DNA of 34,292 nt from NCBI GenBank assembly GCA_002482725.1, contig DLGO01000155.1, forward strand, positions 1 through 34,292, written 5' to 3'. A program made the position numbers and the translations under genes. Shown here one piece after another: positions 25,217 through 31,770 of this stretch (its first letter is position 1; every line of letters begins with the position of its first letter). This DNA is from Bacteroidetes bacterium UBA7692 (GTDB taxonomy: Bacteria > Bacteroidota > Bacteroidia > Chitinophagales > LD1). The notes beneath the pieces were generated by a model. It was not told the DNA's origin. It was given only the letters and a program-made list of their open reading frames with translations, and did no database searches.

Positions 25217-26710
25217 TTAAAAGCCTACATTAATGGTGTAAGCCCCGCTAACATCCACCAATACTTTGTACCCGCCATCGACCGCAAGCAGCTCTTTCAG
25301 CGATGCGTTGGCACCTGAAATTACCGGAGCGCCAAAACCTGCAGGCACCCAAAGCTCAGTAACACCACTGCCGCCTGCTGTAGCATCCAGGTGCATAGTC
25401 CCATCATCCGAATTGGAGGTAAGTGCCGTTGGCATACCGAAAATAGCATTGGGCCTGCTGCGGCTCAGCACCTTCAGGTACGGCTCATTTACCTTGCCTG
25501 TAAAATTACCGGATGCATCCAGTTCTATCAGGTGCAGGGAGGTGGAGCTATAAGTATTGCCATCCCAGCTGATACCGTGCGGGTCGCCCGGAGCCTGTGC
25601 CCACTGCCACCAGGTAGATGAGCCAAAGTTTTGGTCTTCCACAACGCCAAATCTCTTCACCTTCTGCACGTCGGTAGCAGGGTCGCCAAAATAGCCCCAT
25701 TCACCAATCAGCATAGGAGCCTTGTAATCGGCCGTAAAGTTTTTTACGATGTCATAACCCTGCTCCAGTGTGAACGGCAGTGTACCGATTGATTCAAAGT
25801 AATGATGTGGTGAAGAAGCAATATTGCCATCTGTGGTAAAATTCGGGTCCGGCCTGCCTATGTACCCGTTTCCATCCCAGGTAATGGAGTTTTCTACAAA
25901 AACAATATGCTTTTTTCCGTTGACACCTTCTGCACTGCGGATAGCAGTTACCAGCCGCCCGTAGTAAGCCGACAATTTGGAAACCTCGGCACCTGCAGGT
26001 GACTTATAGCCTAGGCCAGGCTCATTGAGCAGGTCATAACCCAGCACATTTGAATTATCGGCAGTAGCGCTTACCAGGTGCTGCCAGGCTTTGATACAAT
26101 GCGATTGTATATCATCTGTGTTGTCCCAGAAATTCTGGAAAGCATGAACCACCGCAGAGGATTTTTCCCTTGACCCACCCGAGCAGGTAGACTCCCCGTC
26201 TGTGATAGTAGCCCACTCAGGCGCGCCATCCCACCCTTTGTTGGGGGTAGCGCAGGAAACACCCGCCGGGGTAGCTATATACTTGCCCCATGCATCCTGG
26301 TGCATATCCAGCATTACATAAATATCGTACTTAGCCGCTTCCTGTATCACCTGTTTTATCCGCTGTATATATGCTTCGTTGTACACCCCTTTCTGCGGTT
26401 CCAGGCTGCTCCAGCTAAACAAGAGGCGGATACAGTTGAAGCCATAAGACGACATCATCTTTATATCCTGCCCGCTATAAGCCTTGGTGGCCGGAAGGGA
26501 TGGATTTGCCTGCCAGTAATCGCCCAATACATTGTAGTTGACACCGCGCAAAATCATGAAGCGCCCCTGGTTGTCGTAGAAGCCGGGATTTGTACCACGG
26601 CTGGCAGTAAGCACTTTGCTATTGTCTACTACAGCATCCTTTTTACATGCGCTTAGCGAGCAAGACAATACAATTGCGATAAGAAAAAAAATGGTACAAT
26701 TCAGTTTCAT
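25217..26710 (-). CDS. GH5 glycosidase lipoprotein, endoglycoceramidase-like
   Basis: A 497-residue lipoprotein with signal MKLNCTIFFLIAIVLSCSLSAC and lipobox LSAC (Cys22). The GH5 TIM-barrel motifs are present: RGVNYN, FNCIRLLFSWSSLEP, VMLDMHQDAW (about 132-141), acid/base Glu230 in YDLLNEPGLGY, and nucleophile Glu337 in LIGEWGYFG. The DMHQD motif, the long insertion with GWDGAPEWAT and the small C-terminal beta domain (from about 415) match endoglycosylceramidase-like GH5 proteins better than cellulases. These hydrolyse the linkage between glycan and ceramide. In a Bacteroidota cell the lipoprotein could act on dietary, host or environmental glycolipids. A TACATTTA box (reverse strand, 26743-26750) is a possible promoter. 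Substrate is inferred. Confidence 0.85.
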   Translation of the reverse strand: MKLNCTIFFLIAIVLSCSLSACKKDAVVDNSKVLTASRGTNPGFYDNQGRFMILRGVNYNVLGDYWQANPSLPATKAYSGQDIKMMSSYGFNCIRLLFSWSSLEPQKGVYNEAYIQRIKQVIQEAAKYDIYVMLDMHQDAWGKYIATPAGVSCATPNKGWDGAPEWATITDGESTCSGGSREKSSAVVHAFQNFWDNTDDIQSHCIKAWQHLVSATADNSNVLGYDLLNEPGLGYKSPAGAEVSKLSAYYGRLVTAIRSAEGVNGKKHIVFVENSITWDGNGYIGRPDPNFTTDGNIASSPHHYFESIGTLPFTLEQGYDIVKNFTADYKAPMLIGEWGYFGDPATDVQKVKRFGVVEDQNFGSSTWWQWAQAPGDPHGISWDGNTYSSTSLHLIELDASGNFTGKVNEPYLKVLSRSRPNAIFGMPTALTSNSDDGTMHLDATAGGSGVTELWVPAGFGAPVISGANASLKELLAVDGGYKVLVDVSGAYTINVGF

Positions 26711-27040
26711 GGGAGCTTATACTGTTTGGTGAATGTGCGGATTAAATGTAGGTTATTTTGGATACTTGCCCATACTATAAGAATATATAGGTGGTAAAAA
26801 GATGTACCACCAAAAAGAGGTGCAAAAAAAGGCCAATAACATTTTTTACAAACCCTCTATTATACCTGATAATCATAGTAGTTAGCATGGCGGCTGCATT
26901 TTCGCGCCTTTTTTGCTAGAGATTTAGTACGTAGGAATATATACTTGTGGTGCACTAAACCAGCAACTATGAGTAAATAATCGGATTACAATAAACAACC
27001 CAAAATATATTGCTCAAGCTAGTGGATTGATAGAGATATT

Positions 27041-27095
27041 GTCTCCGGCGGCACGTTGCCGAACGGGTCTGGAGACGCGACAAATCGCGTCTCTA
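27041..27095. repeat. REP-like palindrome cluster
   Basis: A near-perfect hairpin, GAGACGCGA-CAAA-TCGCGTCTC (stem arms 27072-27080 and 27085-27093), extended by a T-A and a G-T pair. It is preceded by CGGCA-CGT-TGCCG (27049-27061) and by GTCTCC at 27041-27046, which can instead pair with GGAGAC at 27071-27076. Two mutually exclusive folds are possible. The form resembles extragenic palindromes of the GAGACGCGA type that I recall from several Bacteroidota and cyanobacterial genomes. No RAYT transposase is in the window. Confidence 0.6.
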
Positions 27096-27204
27096 CCTGA
27101 ATACTAACACAACAAATTCATGGAATGAATACATCTGAAACTCTATCTAAAAATGGAGGCAACTTATGAGGGTGTCCGATAAGTTTAAAGCGATATGGCC
27201 CGGG

Positions 27205-27238
27205 CGCAGGCACAAGCACCGCTAAGCTAATGCCTGCG
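27205..27238. repeat. 8-bp stem-loop CGCAGGCA / TGCCTGCG
   Basis: Perfect arms at 27205-27212 and 27231-27238 with an 18-nt spacer. It is not followed by a T-run, so it is not an intrinsic terminator. It lies just left of the ACCATCAAAA array. Confidence 0.5.
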
Positions 27239-27264
27239 TCAGAAATTTAACCCACGAAAAAACC

Positions 27265-27616
27265 ACCATCAAAATGAGTTTGGAATGTACAATCAAAAAA
27301 CAACGGAGATGACGTTGAAAAAGACCATCAATATGAAGGGAAAAAATATCAATCAAAACGCTTTTGGTAAGACCATCAAATCAACCATTAAAAACAAAGA
27401 AAAGACACCATCAAAATGAGCCTGATATGTACCATCAAAAAACAACGTAGGTACCGTTGAAAAAGACCATCAATATTGTGGAGGAGAAAAGCAATCAAAA
27501 AGGATGTATAAATACCATCAAAATTCAGTGTTCAAACCATGAAAAAATACCATCAAAATGAGTCTGGCATGTACCATCAAAAAACAACGGACCAGTCGTT
27601 GAAAAGACCATCAATA
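27265..27616 (+). repeat. Short-motif array: ACCATCAAAA on a ~12-nt grid with 142-bp superperiod
   Basis: ACCATCAAAA or close variants begin at 27265, 27289, 27324, 27349, 27372, 27384, 27407, 27431, 27466, 27491, 27514, 27536, 27549, 27573 and 27607, all in one direction. Gaps are 24, 35, 25, 23, 12, 23, 24, 35, 25, 23, 22, 13, 24 and 34, so they fall on multiples of about 11.8 nt. Superposed is a 142-bp repeat: copies start at 27265, 27407 and 27549 (last partial), each with ACCATCAAAATGAG, a TGTAC(C/A)ATCAAAA and a CAACG-N7-CGTTG hairpin. Gap lengths rule out coding and CRISPR. Confidence 0.85.
27301..27601 (+). repeat. Three CAACG-N7-CGTTG hairpins, one per 142-bp unit
   Basis: Inverted repeats at 27301-27317, 27443-27459 and 27585-27601, exactly 142 nt apart. 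The 5-bp arms CAACG/CGTTG and flanking A-runs are identical in all three, while the 7-nt loops differ fully (GAGATGA, TAGGTAC, GACCAGT). The two arms sit 12 nt apart, on the grid of the array. Confidence 0.75.
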
Positions 27617-27668
27617 AATGGTAGTTCCGGAAGATAATTTCATAGCTTGAAACTTAAATTAGTGAATA

Positions 27669-27684
27669 TGTCGCATGCGCGACA
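27669..27684. repeat. 16-bp palindrome TGTCGC-ATGC-GCGACA
   Basis: Perfect 6-bp arms with a self-complementary ATGC centre, about 50 nt beyond the array. It shares the (T)CGCG/GCGACA character of the palindrome near 27080. Possible protein-binding site or REP remnant. Confidence 0.4.
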
Positions 27685-27832
27685 AATAATGTTATTTGAC
27701 AGATTGTTTAACAGATGCCTGAGTAACCCAAGGGAGTTTCAGGCAACCTAATACAAACGGGAATTTAATGTCTGAATCGTGTTTTGTGAGGACAAGAACC
27801 ACGGGTAAAAATACAGTACCTGAAATAAGTCC

Positions 27833-28153
27833 CTATTCATCATCCACCAGAAACAAAGCTTCTTTCAGCTCGTTGCCTGCATGTGTATCTTTTGCGGCTG
27901 TGGCCGCTGCTATGCCTTTGCGGTATATATCTATGGCCTCAGCTATAAATCCTTGCGCCTCTTTTAGCTTACCGTAGTGGTAGTATGTAGGTACGTAGGC
28001 AGCATACTTATCCAGCAGCAGCTCGTAGTATTCCGTGGCTTTGGTGGTATCCTCCGCCTTGGCATACTCCTGCGCCAGGGCAAACTTTACAAACGGGTCG
28101 TCTGCACGCAGCGTCTCCATGGCCAGTAGCTTCTCCAGGCGTATATTGCTCAT
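27833..28153 (-). CDS. Small TPR protein downstream of gatB
   Basis: A 106-residue cytoplasmic protein made of about two and a half tetratricopeptide repeats (DPFVKFALAQEYAKAEDTTKATEYYELLLDKYAAYVPTYYHYGKLKEAQGFIAEAIDIYRKGIAAA), ending in an acidic VDDE. It begins one nucleotide after the gatB stop, on the same strand, so it is expressed with the amidotransferase subunit. TPRs mediate protein contacts; whether it touches GatB or is only a passenger is unknown. Downstream of its stop lies the gene-free kilobase. Confidence 0.85.
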   Translation of the reverse strand: MSNIRLEKLLAMETLRADDPFVKFALAQEYAKAEDTTKATEYYELLLDKYAAYVPTYYHYGKLKEAQGFIAEAIDIYRKGIAAATAAKDTHAGNELKEALFLVDDE

Positions 28154-28154
28154 G

Positions 28155-29606
28155 CTACACGCTTAGTTTGTCCATTACTATTTTGTTGGTCAGCTTAGGG
28201 TCGGCCTTGCCTTTGCTGGCTTTCATCACCTCGCCTACAAACATGCCCAGCAAGCCTGTTTTACCGGACTTGTACTCGGCCACCTTTTCAGGGTATTTGG
28301 CAAGCACCTCATCTACCAGCCCTTCTATCAGGCCGGAGTCCGAAGATTGTATCAGGTTCAGTTCCTCTGCTATCTGCAGTGGTGTTTTGGTAGGGCTTTC
28401 TACCATTACAGGCAGTATTTTAGTAGAGGCTACACCGAAGTTGGTTTTGCCTTCATCTATCAGCTGTATCAATGCTGCCAGTTGTGCAGGCACCAGGGCA
28501 AACTGCTCCAGCTCCTGCCCTTTTTCATTCAGGAAGTTTTTCACAGGACCCAGCATCAGGTTAGCTGCCGCCTTGTAGTTTTTGGTTTCACCCAGCAGGT
28601 GGTTGAAGTAGTCGGCCGTGTACTTATCATCGCTCAGCAGGCGCGCATCATATTCCGAAAGGCCATACACATTCATGTACTCGTCTTTCAGCACTGTCGA
28701 TAGCTTAGGCATGGCGCTGCGCACGGCAGCTATGTATTCCTCTGTTATAATGATAGGTGGCAGGTCCGGCTCGGGAAAGTAACGGTAGTCATGCGCATGC
28801 TCCTTGCTGCGCTGTGTCAGGGTATTGCCCTTCACCGCATCAAAGCCGCGCGTCTCCTGTGCCAGTGTTTCGCCATTTTCCATGGCATCTACCTGGCGCA
28901 TAAATTCGAACTCTATGGCGCGCTTCACATTGCGCATACTGTTCATGTTCTTCACCTCGCTGCGCGGGTTCAGCCCTGTGCTGCCTTTCAGGCGCACCGA
29001 CACGTTGGCATCGCAGCGCATGCTGCCCTCTTCCATATTGCCATCGCATATCTCCAGGTAGCGCAGCAGCTTGCGCACTTCGGCCAGGTAGGCCATAGCC
29101 TCATCGCCACTACGGATATCCGGCTCGCTCACTATCTCTATCAGCGGCACTCCGGCGCGGTTCAGGTCTACCAGCGTAAAGAACGGGTCTATATCGTGTA
29201 TGCTTTTACCGGCATCCTCTTCCATGTGTATGCGGGTCAGGCGCACGCTTTTCTTTTCGCCATTCAGCTCAAACTCTATGCTGCCATCGGTGCATATCGG
29301 TGTTTTGTCCTGTGTTATCTGGTAGCCCTTTGGCAAGTCGGCATAGAAGTAGTTTTTACGGGCAAACTGGTTCTCTTCGCGTATCACCGAGTTGGTGGCC
29401 AGACCCATTTTCACGGCAAACTCCACAGCGGTTTTATTCACCACAGGCAAGGTGCCCGGGTGGCCAAGGCTCAGCGGGCTTACCTGTGTATTGGGCGCTG
29501 CGCCAAACTCCGCGGAGTCACCACAATACATTTTACTTTTGGTAGAAAGCTGCGCATGCACCTCCAACCCTACTATCACTTCGTACTTATCGTATTTGCT
29601 ATCCAT
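28155..29606 (-). CDS. gatB: Asp-tRNA(Asn)/Glu-tRNA(Gln) amidotransferase subunit B
   Basis: A 483-residue GatB, normal length. It is the kinase/tRNA-binding subunit of GatCAB, which makes Gln-tRNA(Gln) and/or Asn-tRNA(Asn) from the misacylated forms. Signatures: N-terminal YEVIVGLEVHAQLSTKSKMYC, the GHPGTLPVVN motif, KNYFYADLPKGYQITQ, the RMEED-like RIHMEEDAGKS, and SMRCDANVSVR. The C-terminal YqeY-like domain runs from about residue 330 with the final GLLGMFVGEVMKAS motif. No gatA or gatC is adjacent, as usual for scattered gat genes in this phylum. An exact TACATTTG -7 box lies at 29664-29671, leaving a leader of about 55 nt. Confidence 0.97.
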   Translation of the reverse strand: MDSKYDKYEVIVGLEVHAQLSTKSKMYCGDSAEFGAAPNTQVSPLSLGHPGTLPVVNKTAVEFAVKMGLATNSVIREENQFARKNYFYADLPKGYQITQDKTPICTDGSIEFELNGEKKSVRLTRIHMEEDAGKSIHDIDPFFTLVDLNRAGVPLIEIVSEPDIRSGDEAMAYLAEVRKLLRYLEICDGNMEEGSMRCDANVSVRLKGSTGLNPRSEVKNMNSMRNVKRAIEFEFMRQVDAMENGETLAQETRGFDAVKGNTLTQRSKEHAHDYRYFPEPDLPPIIITEEYIAAVRSAMPKLSTVLKDEYMNVYGLSEYDARLLSDDKYTADYFNHLLGETKNYKAAANLMLGPVKNFLNEKGQELEQFALVPAQLAALIQLIDEGKTNFGVASTKILPVMVESPTKTPLQIAEELNLIQSSDSGLIEGLVDEVLAKYPEKVAEYKSGKTGLLGMFVGEVMKASKGKADPKLTNKIVMDKLSV

Positions 29607-29663
29607 TGATACTCTTCAATCGCTTTATAAAAATTAAACGTGGAACCGGGTATAAAACAGCCC

Positions 29664-29671
29664 CAAATGTA
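29664..29671 (-). promoter_or_regulatory. -7 promoter box (TACATTTG) of gatB
   Basis: The reverse strand reads TACATTTG, an exact TAnnTTTG match, 57 nt before the ATG at 29606. No clear -33 TTG. Confidence 0.5.
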
Positions 29672-29723
29672 CAGGAAATCAGGACTAAAACCTGCTATTG
29701 GCATATTTTAGAATCCAAACTTC

Positions 29724-29760
29724 CCTAAAAAAGAACAACCGCATCTGTTGATGCGGTTGC
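29724..29760 (-). terminator. Rho-independent terminator after ndk
   Basis: Perfect 10-bp stem CAACCGCATC / GATGCGGTTG (29736-29745 and 29750-29759) with a 4-nt loop. On the minus strand it is followed by TTCTTTTTT, so it terminates transcription leaving ndk about 42 nt upstream. Confidence 0.88.
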
Positions 29761-29801
29761 CCTGTATAGTTTGGAAACAGCGCTGACCGCCGCCCCGGAT
29801 A

Positions 29802-30221
29802 TTAAAACCTGTCTACACCAGCAAAGTGGAAAGACGCTTCGATAGCCGCGTTTTCGTCGCTGTCGCTACCGTGGATAGCGTTGCGCTCGATACCTGCAGC
29901 ATATAGTTTGCGGATAGTACCTTCTTCAGCATTTGCCGGGTTGGTAGCACCTATCAGCTTACGGAAATCTTCTACTGCATTGTCTTTTACCAATACTGCA
30001 GCTATGATAGGGCCTTCAGTCATAAAGGTTACCAGCTCCCTGAAGAAACCGCGCTCGCTGTGTACTGCGTAAAACTCCTCTGCTTTCTCTGTAGAAAGTT
30101 GGGTTAGTTTCAATGCCTGGATTTTGAATCCTGCTGCTATAATCTGATCTAAGATTTTACCTGTGTGTCCGTCTGCTACTGCATCCGGCTTTAACATTGT
30201 AAATGTGATATTGCTTGCCAT
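29802..30221 (-). CDS. ndk: Nucleoside diphosphate kinase
   Basis: A 139-residue Ndk of standard length. It transfers the gamma phosphate from ATP to other NDPs through a phosphohistidine. Active-site motif NAIHGSDS contains His117. Also present are TMLKPDAV at the start, the ERGFFRELVTFM helix and the GATNPANAEEGTIRKLY segment that binds nucleotide. An exact TACTTTTG -7 box lies at 30251-30258, and a strong terminator follows. It lies 85 nt after the engB stop on the same strand but has its own promoter. Confidence 0.98.
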   Translation of the reverse strand: MASNITFTMLKPDAVADGHTGKILDQIIAAGFKIQALKLTQLSTEKAEEFYAVHSERGFFRELVTFMTEGPIIAAVLVKDNAVEDFRKLIGATNPANAEEGTIRKLYAAGIERNAIHGSDSDENAAIEASFHFAGVDRF

Positions 30222-30250
30222 GTTGTTTGTTTAATTGTTTTTAGCGGGCG

Positions 30251-30258
30251 CAAAAGTA
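30251..30258 (-). promoter_or_regulatory. -7 promoter box (TACTTTTG) of ndk
   Basis: The reverse strand reads TACTTTTG, an exact TAnnTTTG match, 29 nt before the ATG at 30221. Confidence 0.55.
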
Positions 30259-30306
30259 CATTTCCTGCGCCATTTTTCCGCATTAATTTTAGGCGACTGC
30301 TATGCT

Positions 30307-30924
30307 TCAGGACTCTTTCTGCTTGAAAACGGGTGTTTTATTGGCCTCGGTAATGAAGTTCAAAATGTCTTCTTTACCCTTTTTACGCTCCGATGTGGTT
30401 ACGAATATATGTGGCAGCTCCTCCCAGGATTCCAGCAATTGCGACTGAAAAGCGTCAATATTCTTCTGTATCTCGGGGCTATTGCGCTTATCGGCTTTGG
30501 TAAACACTATGGCAAATGGCAGCGAGCGCTCCCCCATAAAGTTGATAAACTCCATATCCAGCTTTTGTGGCGGTACACGCGAATCAATCAGCAGGAATAC
30601 ATATTGCAGCTGTTCGCGCTTATCGGCATAGTTTTCTATCATTTTCTGCCATTTTTCGCGCATTGTACGCGATATTTTGGCAAAACCATAGCCCGGCAAA
30701 TCTACCAGGTGCCACTTTTTGTTAATCAGGTAGTAGTTCAGCGTTTGGGTTTTACCGGGTGTTACGCTCACCTTGGCAAGTGCCTTCCTATCGCATATAT
30801 AGTTGATCAGCGAGCTTTTACCCACATTTGACCTGCCTATAAAGGCATACTCCGGTATCATTTCCTGTGGGCAGGCCGGCAGGGTTACAAAGCTGCCCAT
30901 ATAGTCTGCGTGCGTTATTATCAT
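30307..30924 (-). CDS. engB: Ribosome-biogenesis GTPase EngB (YsxC/YihA)
   Basis: A 205-residue TRAFAC-class GTPase needed for 50S subunit assembly. G1 is GRSNVGKSS (30-38), the G2 region is SVTPGKTQTLNYY, G3 is DLPGYGFAKISR (75-86), and G4 is TKADK (about 140). The WHLVDLPGYG and IDSRVPPQKLDMEF motifs are typical of EngB. The reverse-strand TATTTTCG at 30929-30936 may be a variant -7 box, which would give an almost leaderless message. It is divergent from ubiE. Confidence 0.96.
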   Translation of the reverse strand: MIITHADYMGSFVTLPACPQEMIPEYAFIGRSNVGKSSLINYICDRKALAKVSVTPGKTQTLNYYLINKKWHLVDLPGYGFAKISRTMREKWQKMIENYADKREQLQYVFLLIDSRVPPQKLDMEFINFMGERSLPFAIVFTKADKRNSPEIQKNIDAFQSQLLESWEELPHIFVTTSERKKGKEDILNFITEANKTPVFKQKES

Positions 30925-30999
30925 AGGGCGAAAATAACAACTTAGGCATCTTTAACTATAAACCTTTATACATATATGCTGTTTGATATAATCTTCACG

Positions 31000-31007
31000 C
31001 ATATTTG
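31000..31007 (+). promoter_or_regulatory. Probable -7 box (CATATTTG) of ubiE-porT
   Basis: A 7/8 match to TAnnTTTG, 7 nt before the ATG at 31015. It supports that start over the upstream Met at 30976, which would place the promoter inside the gene. Confidence 0.4.
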
Positions 31008-31014
31008 CATTCCA

Positions 31015-31743
31015 ATGTCAACTACAGTAACACCATATAACGACGCCTCTAAAACCAAGAAAGAGCAGGTAGAGCAAATGTTCGACAACATTGCCCACCG
31101 CTACGACTTCCTGAACCACCTACTGAGCGCAGGTATAGACAGGAGCTGGCGAAAAAATGCCGTAAAGCATATAGGTGAAATAAAGCCTAAGCAGATACTG
31201 GATGTAGCTACCGGCACGGGCGACTTCGCTTTTGAAAGCTTATCGCTGAACCCCGATAAAATAGTAGGGTTCGATATAAGCGAGGGCATGCTGAACGTAG
31301 GCCGCCAAAAGGCAATAGAGAGCAAAACCGATAAAATAGTGGAGTTTGTAAAGGGCGATTCAGAGGGAATGCCTTTTGCTACCGATACATTTGATGCCAT
31401 AACTGTTGGTTTTGGCGTCAGGAACTTTGAGCACCTGGAGGTGGGACTGAAAGAAATGCTGCGCGTAATGAAGCCAAACGGCCGTGTAGCGATACTGGAA
31501 GTAAGCCAGCCGCACAATGCGTTGGTGCGCTTTTTCTATAGCATTTACTTTACCTACGTATTGCCTACCGTAGGCAAGCTATTCTCCAAAGATGCACGCG
31601 CCTATAGTTATTTACCCGAATCGGTAAAGGCTTTTCCGCAGGGGCAGGCATTTGTAGACATACTGAAAAAGGTGGGTTATAAGAACATAGTTTGGACACC
31701 GCTGACACTCGGAACCTGTGCCATGTACACTGCTGAAAAATAA
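31015..31743 (+). CDS. ubiE: Demethylmenaquinone/ubiquinone methyltransferase UbiE (MenG)
   Basis: About 242 residues from the preferred start MSTTVTPYN. A frame-extending Met lies 13 codons upstream but overlaps the likely promoter. It is a class I SAM-dependent methyltransferase. Signatures: MFDNIAHRYDFLNHLLSAGIDRSWR, SAM motif I DVATGTGDFAF, VGFDISEGML, and the family motif TVGFGVRNFEHLEVGLKEMLRVMKPNGRVAILE with a downstream SYLPESVKAFP. In Bacteroidota it performs the last step of menaquinone synthesis. It is followed 27 nt later by porT, a neighbourhood conserved in this phylum. Confidence 0.96.
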   Translation: MSTTVTPYNDASKTKKEQVEQMFDNIAHRYDFLNHLLSAGIDRSWRKNAVKHIGEIKPKQILDVATGTGDFAFESLSLNPDKIVGFDISEGMLNVGRQKAIESKTDKIVEFVKGDSEGMPFATDTFDAITVGFGVRNFEHLEVGLKEMLRVMKPNGRVAILEVSQPHNALVRFFYSIYFTYVLPTVGKLFSKDARAYSYLPESVKAFPQGQAFVDILKKVGYKNIVWTPLTLGTCAMYTAEK

Positions 31744-31770
31744 TTCCGTTTATTTGCGTTTAAGAAGACA

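Larger units (their letters stand above)
26711..27832. other. Gene-free kilobase with palindromes and the ACCATCAAAA array
   Basis: About 1.1 kb without a credible gene. From left to right it holds AT-rich sequence, a REP-like palindrome cluster (27041-27095), a short open frame preceded by GGAGG (27166), a CGCAGGCA stem-loop (27205-27238), the ACCATCAAAA array (27265-27616), a TGTCGC/GCGACA palindrome (27069-type sequence at 27669-27684) and a GCCTGA/TCAGGC stem-loop (27716-27745). Confidence 0.7.

Noticed and set aside
27265..27616. CRISPR array
   Set aside because: The recurring word is about 10 nt and gaps are 12, 24 or 35 nt. The 142-bp units are far longer than any repeat-spacer unit, and no cas gene is present.
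27768..27977. Plus-strand 69-codon frame at the end of the TPR gene
   Set aside because: It overlaps the TPR gene, which is coupled to gatB, and shows no protein features.
28791..29609. 272-codon plus-strand frame opposite gatB
   Set aside because: The minus strand is a full-length GatB with all family motifs, so this is an antisense by-product of its codon usage.
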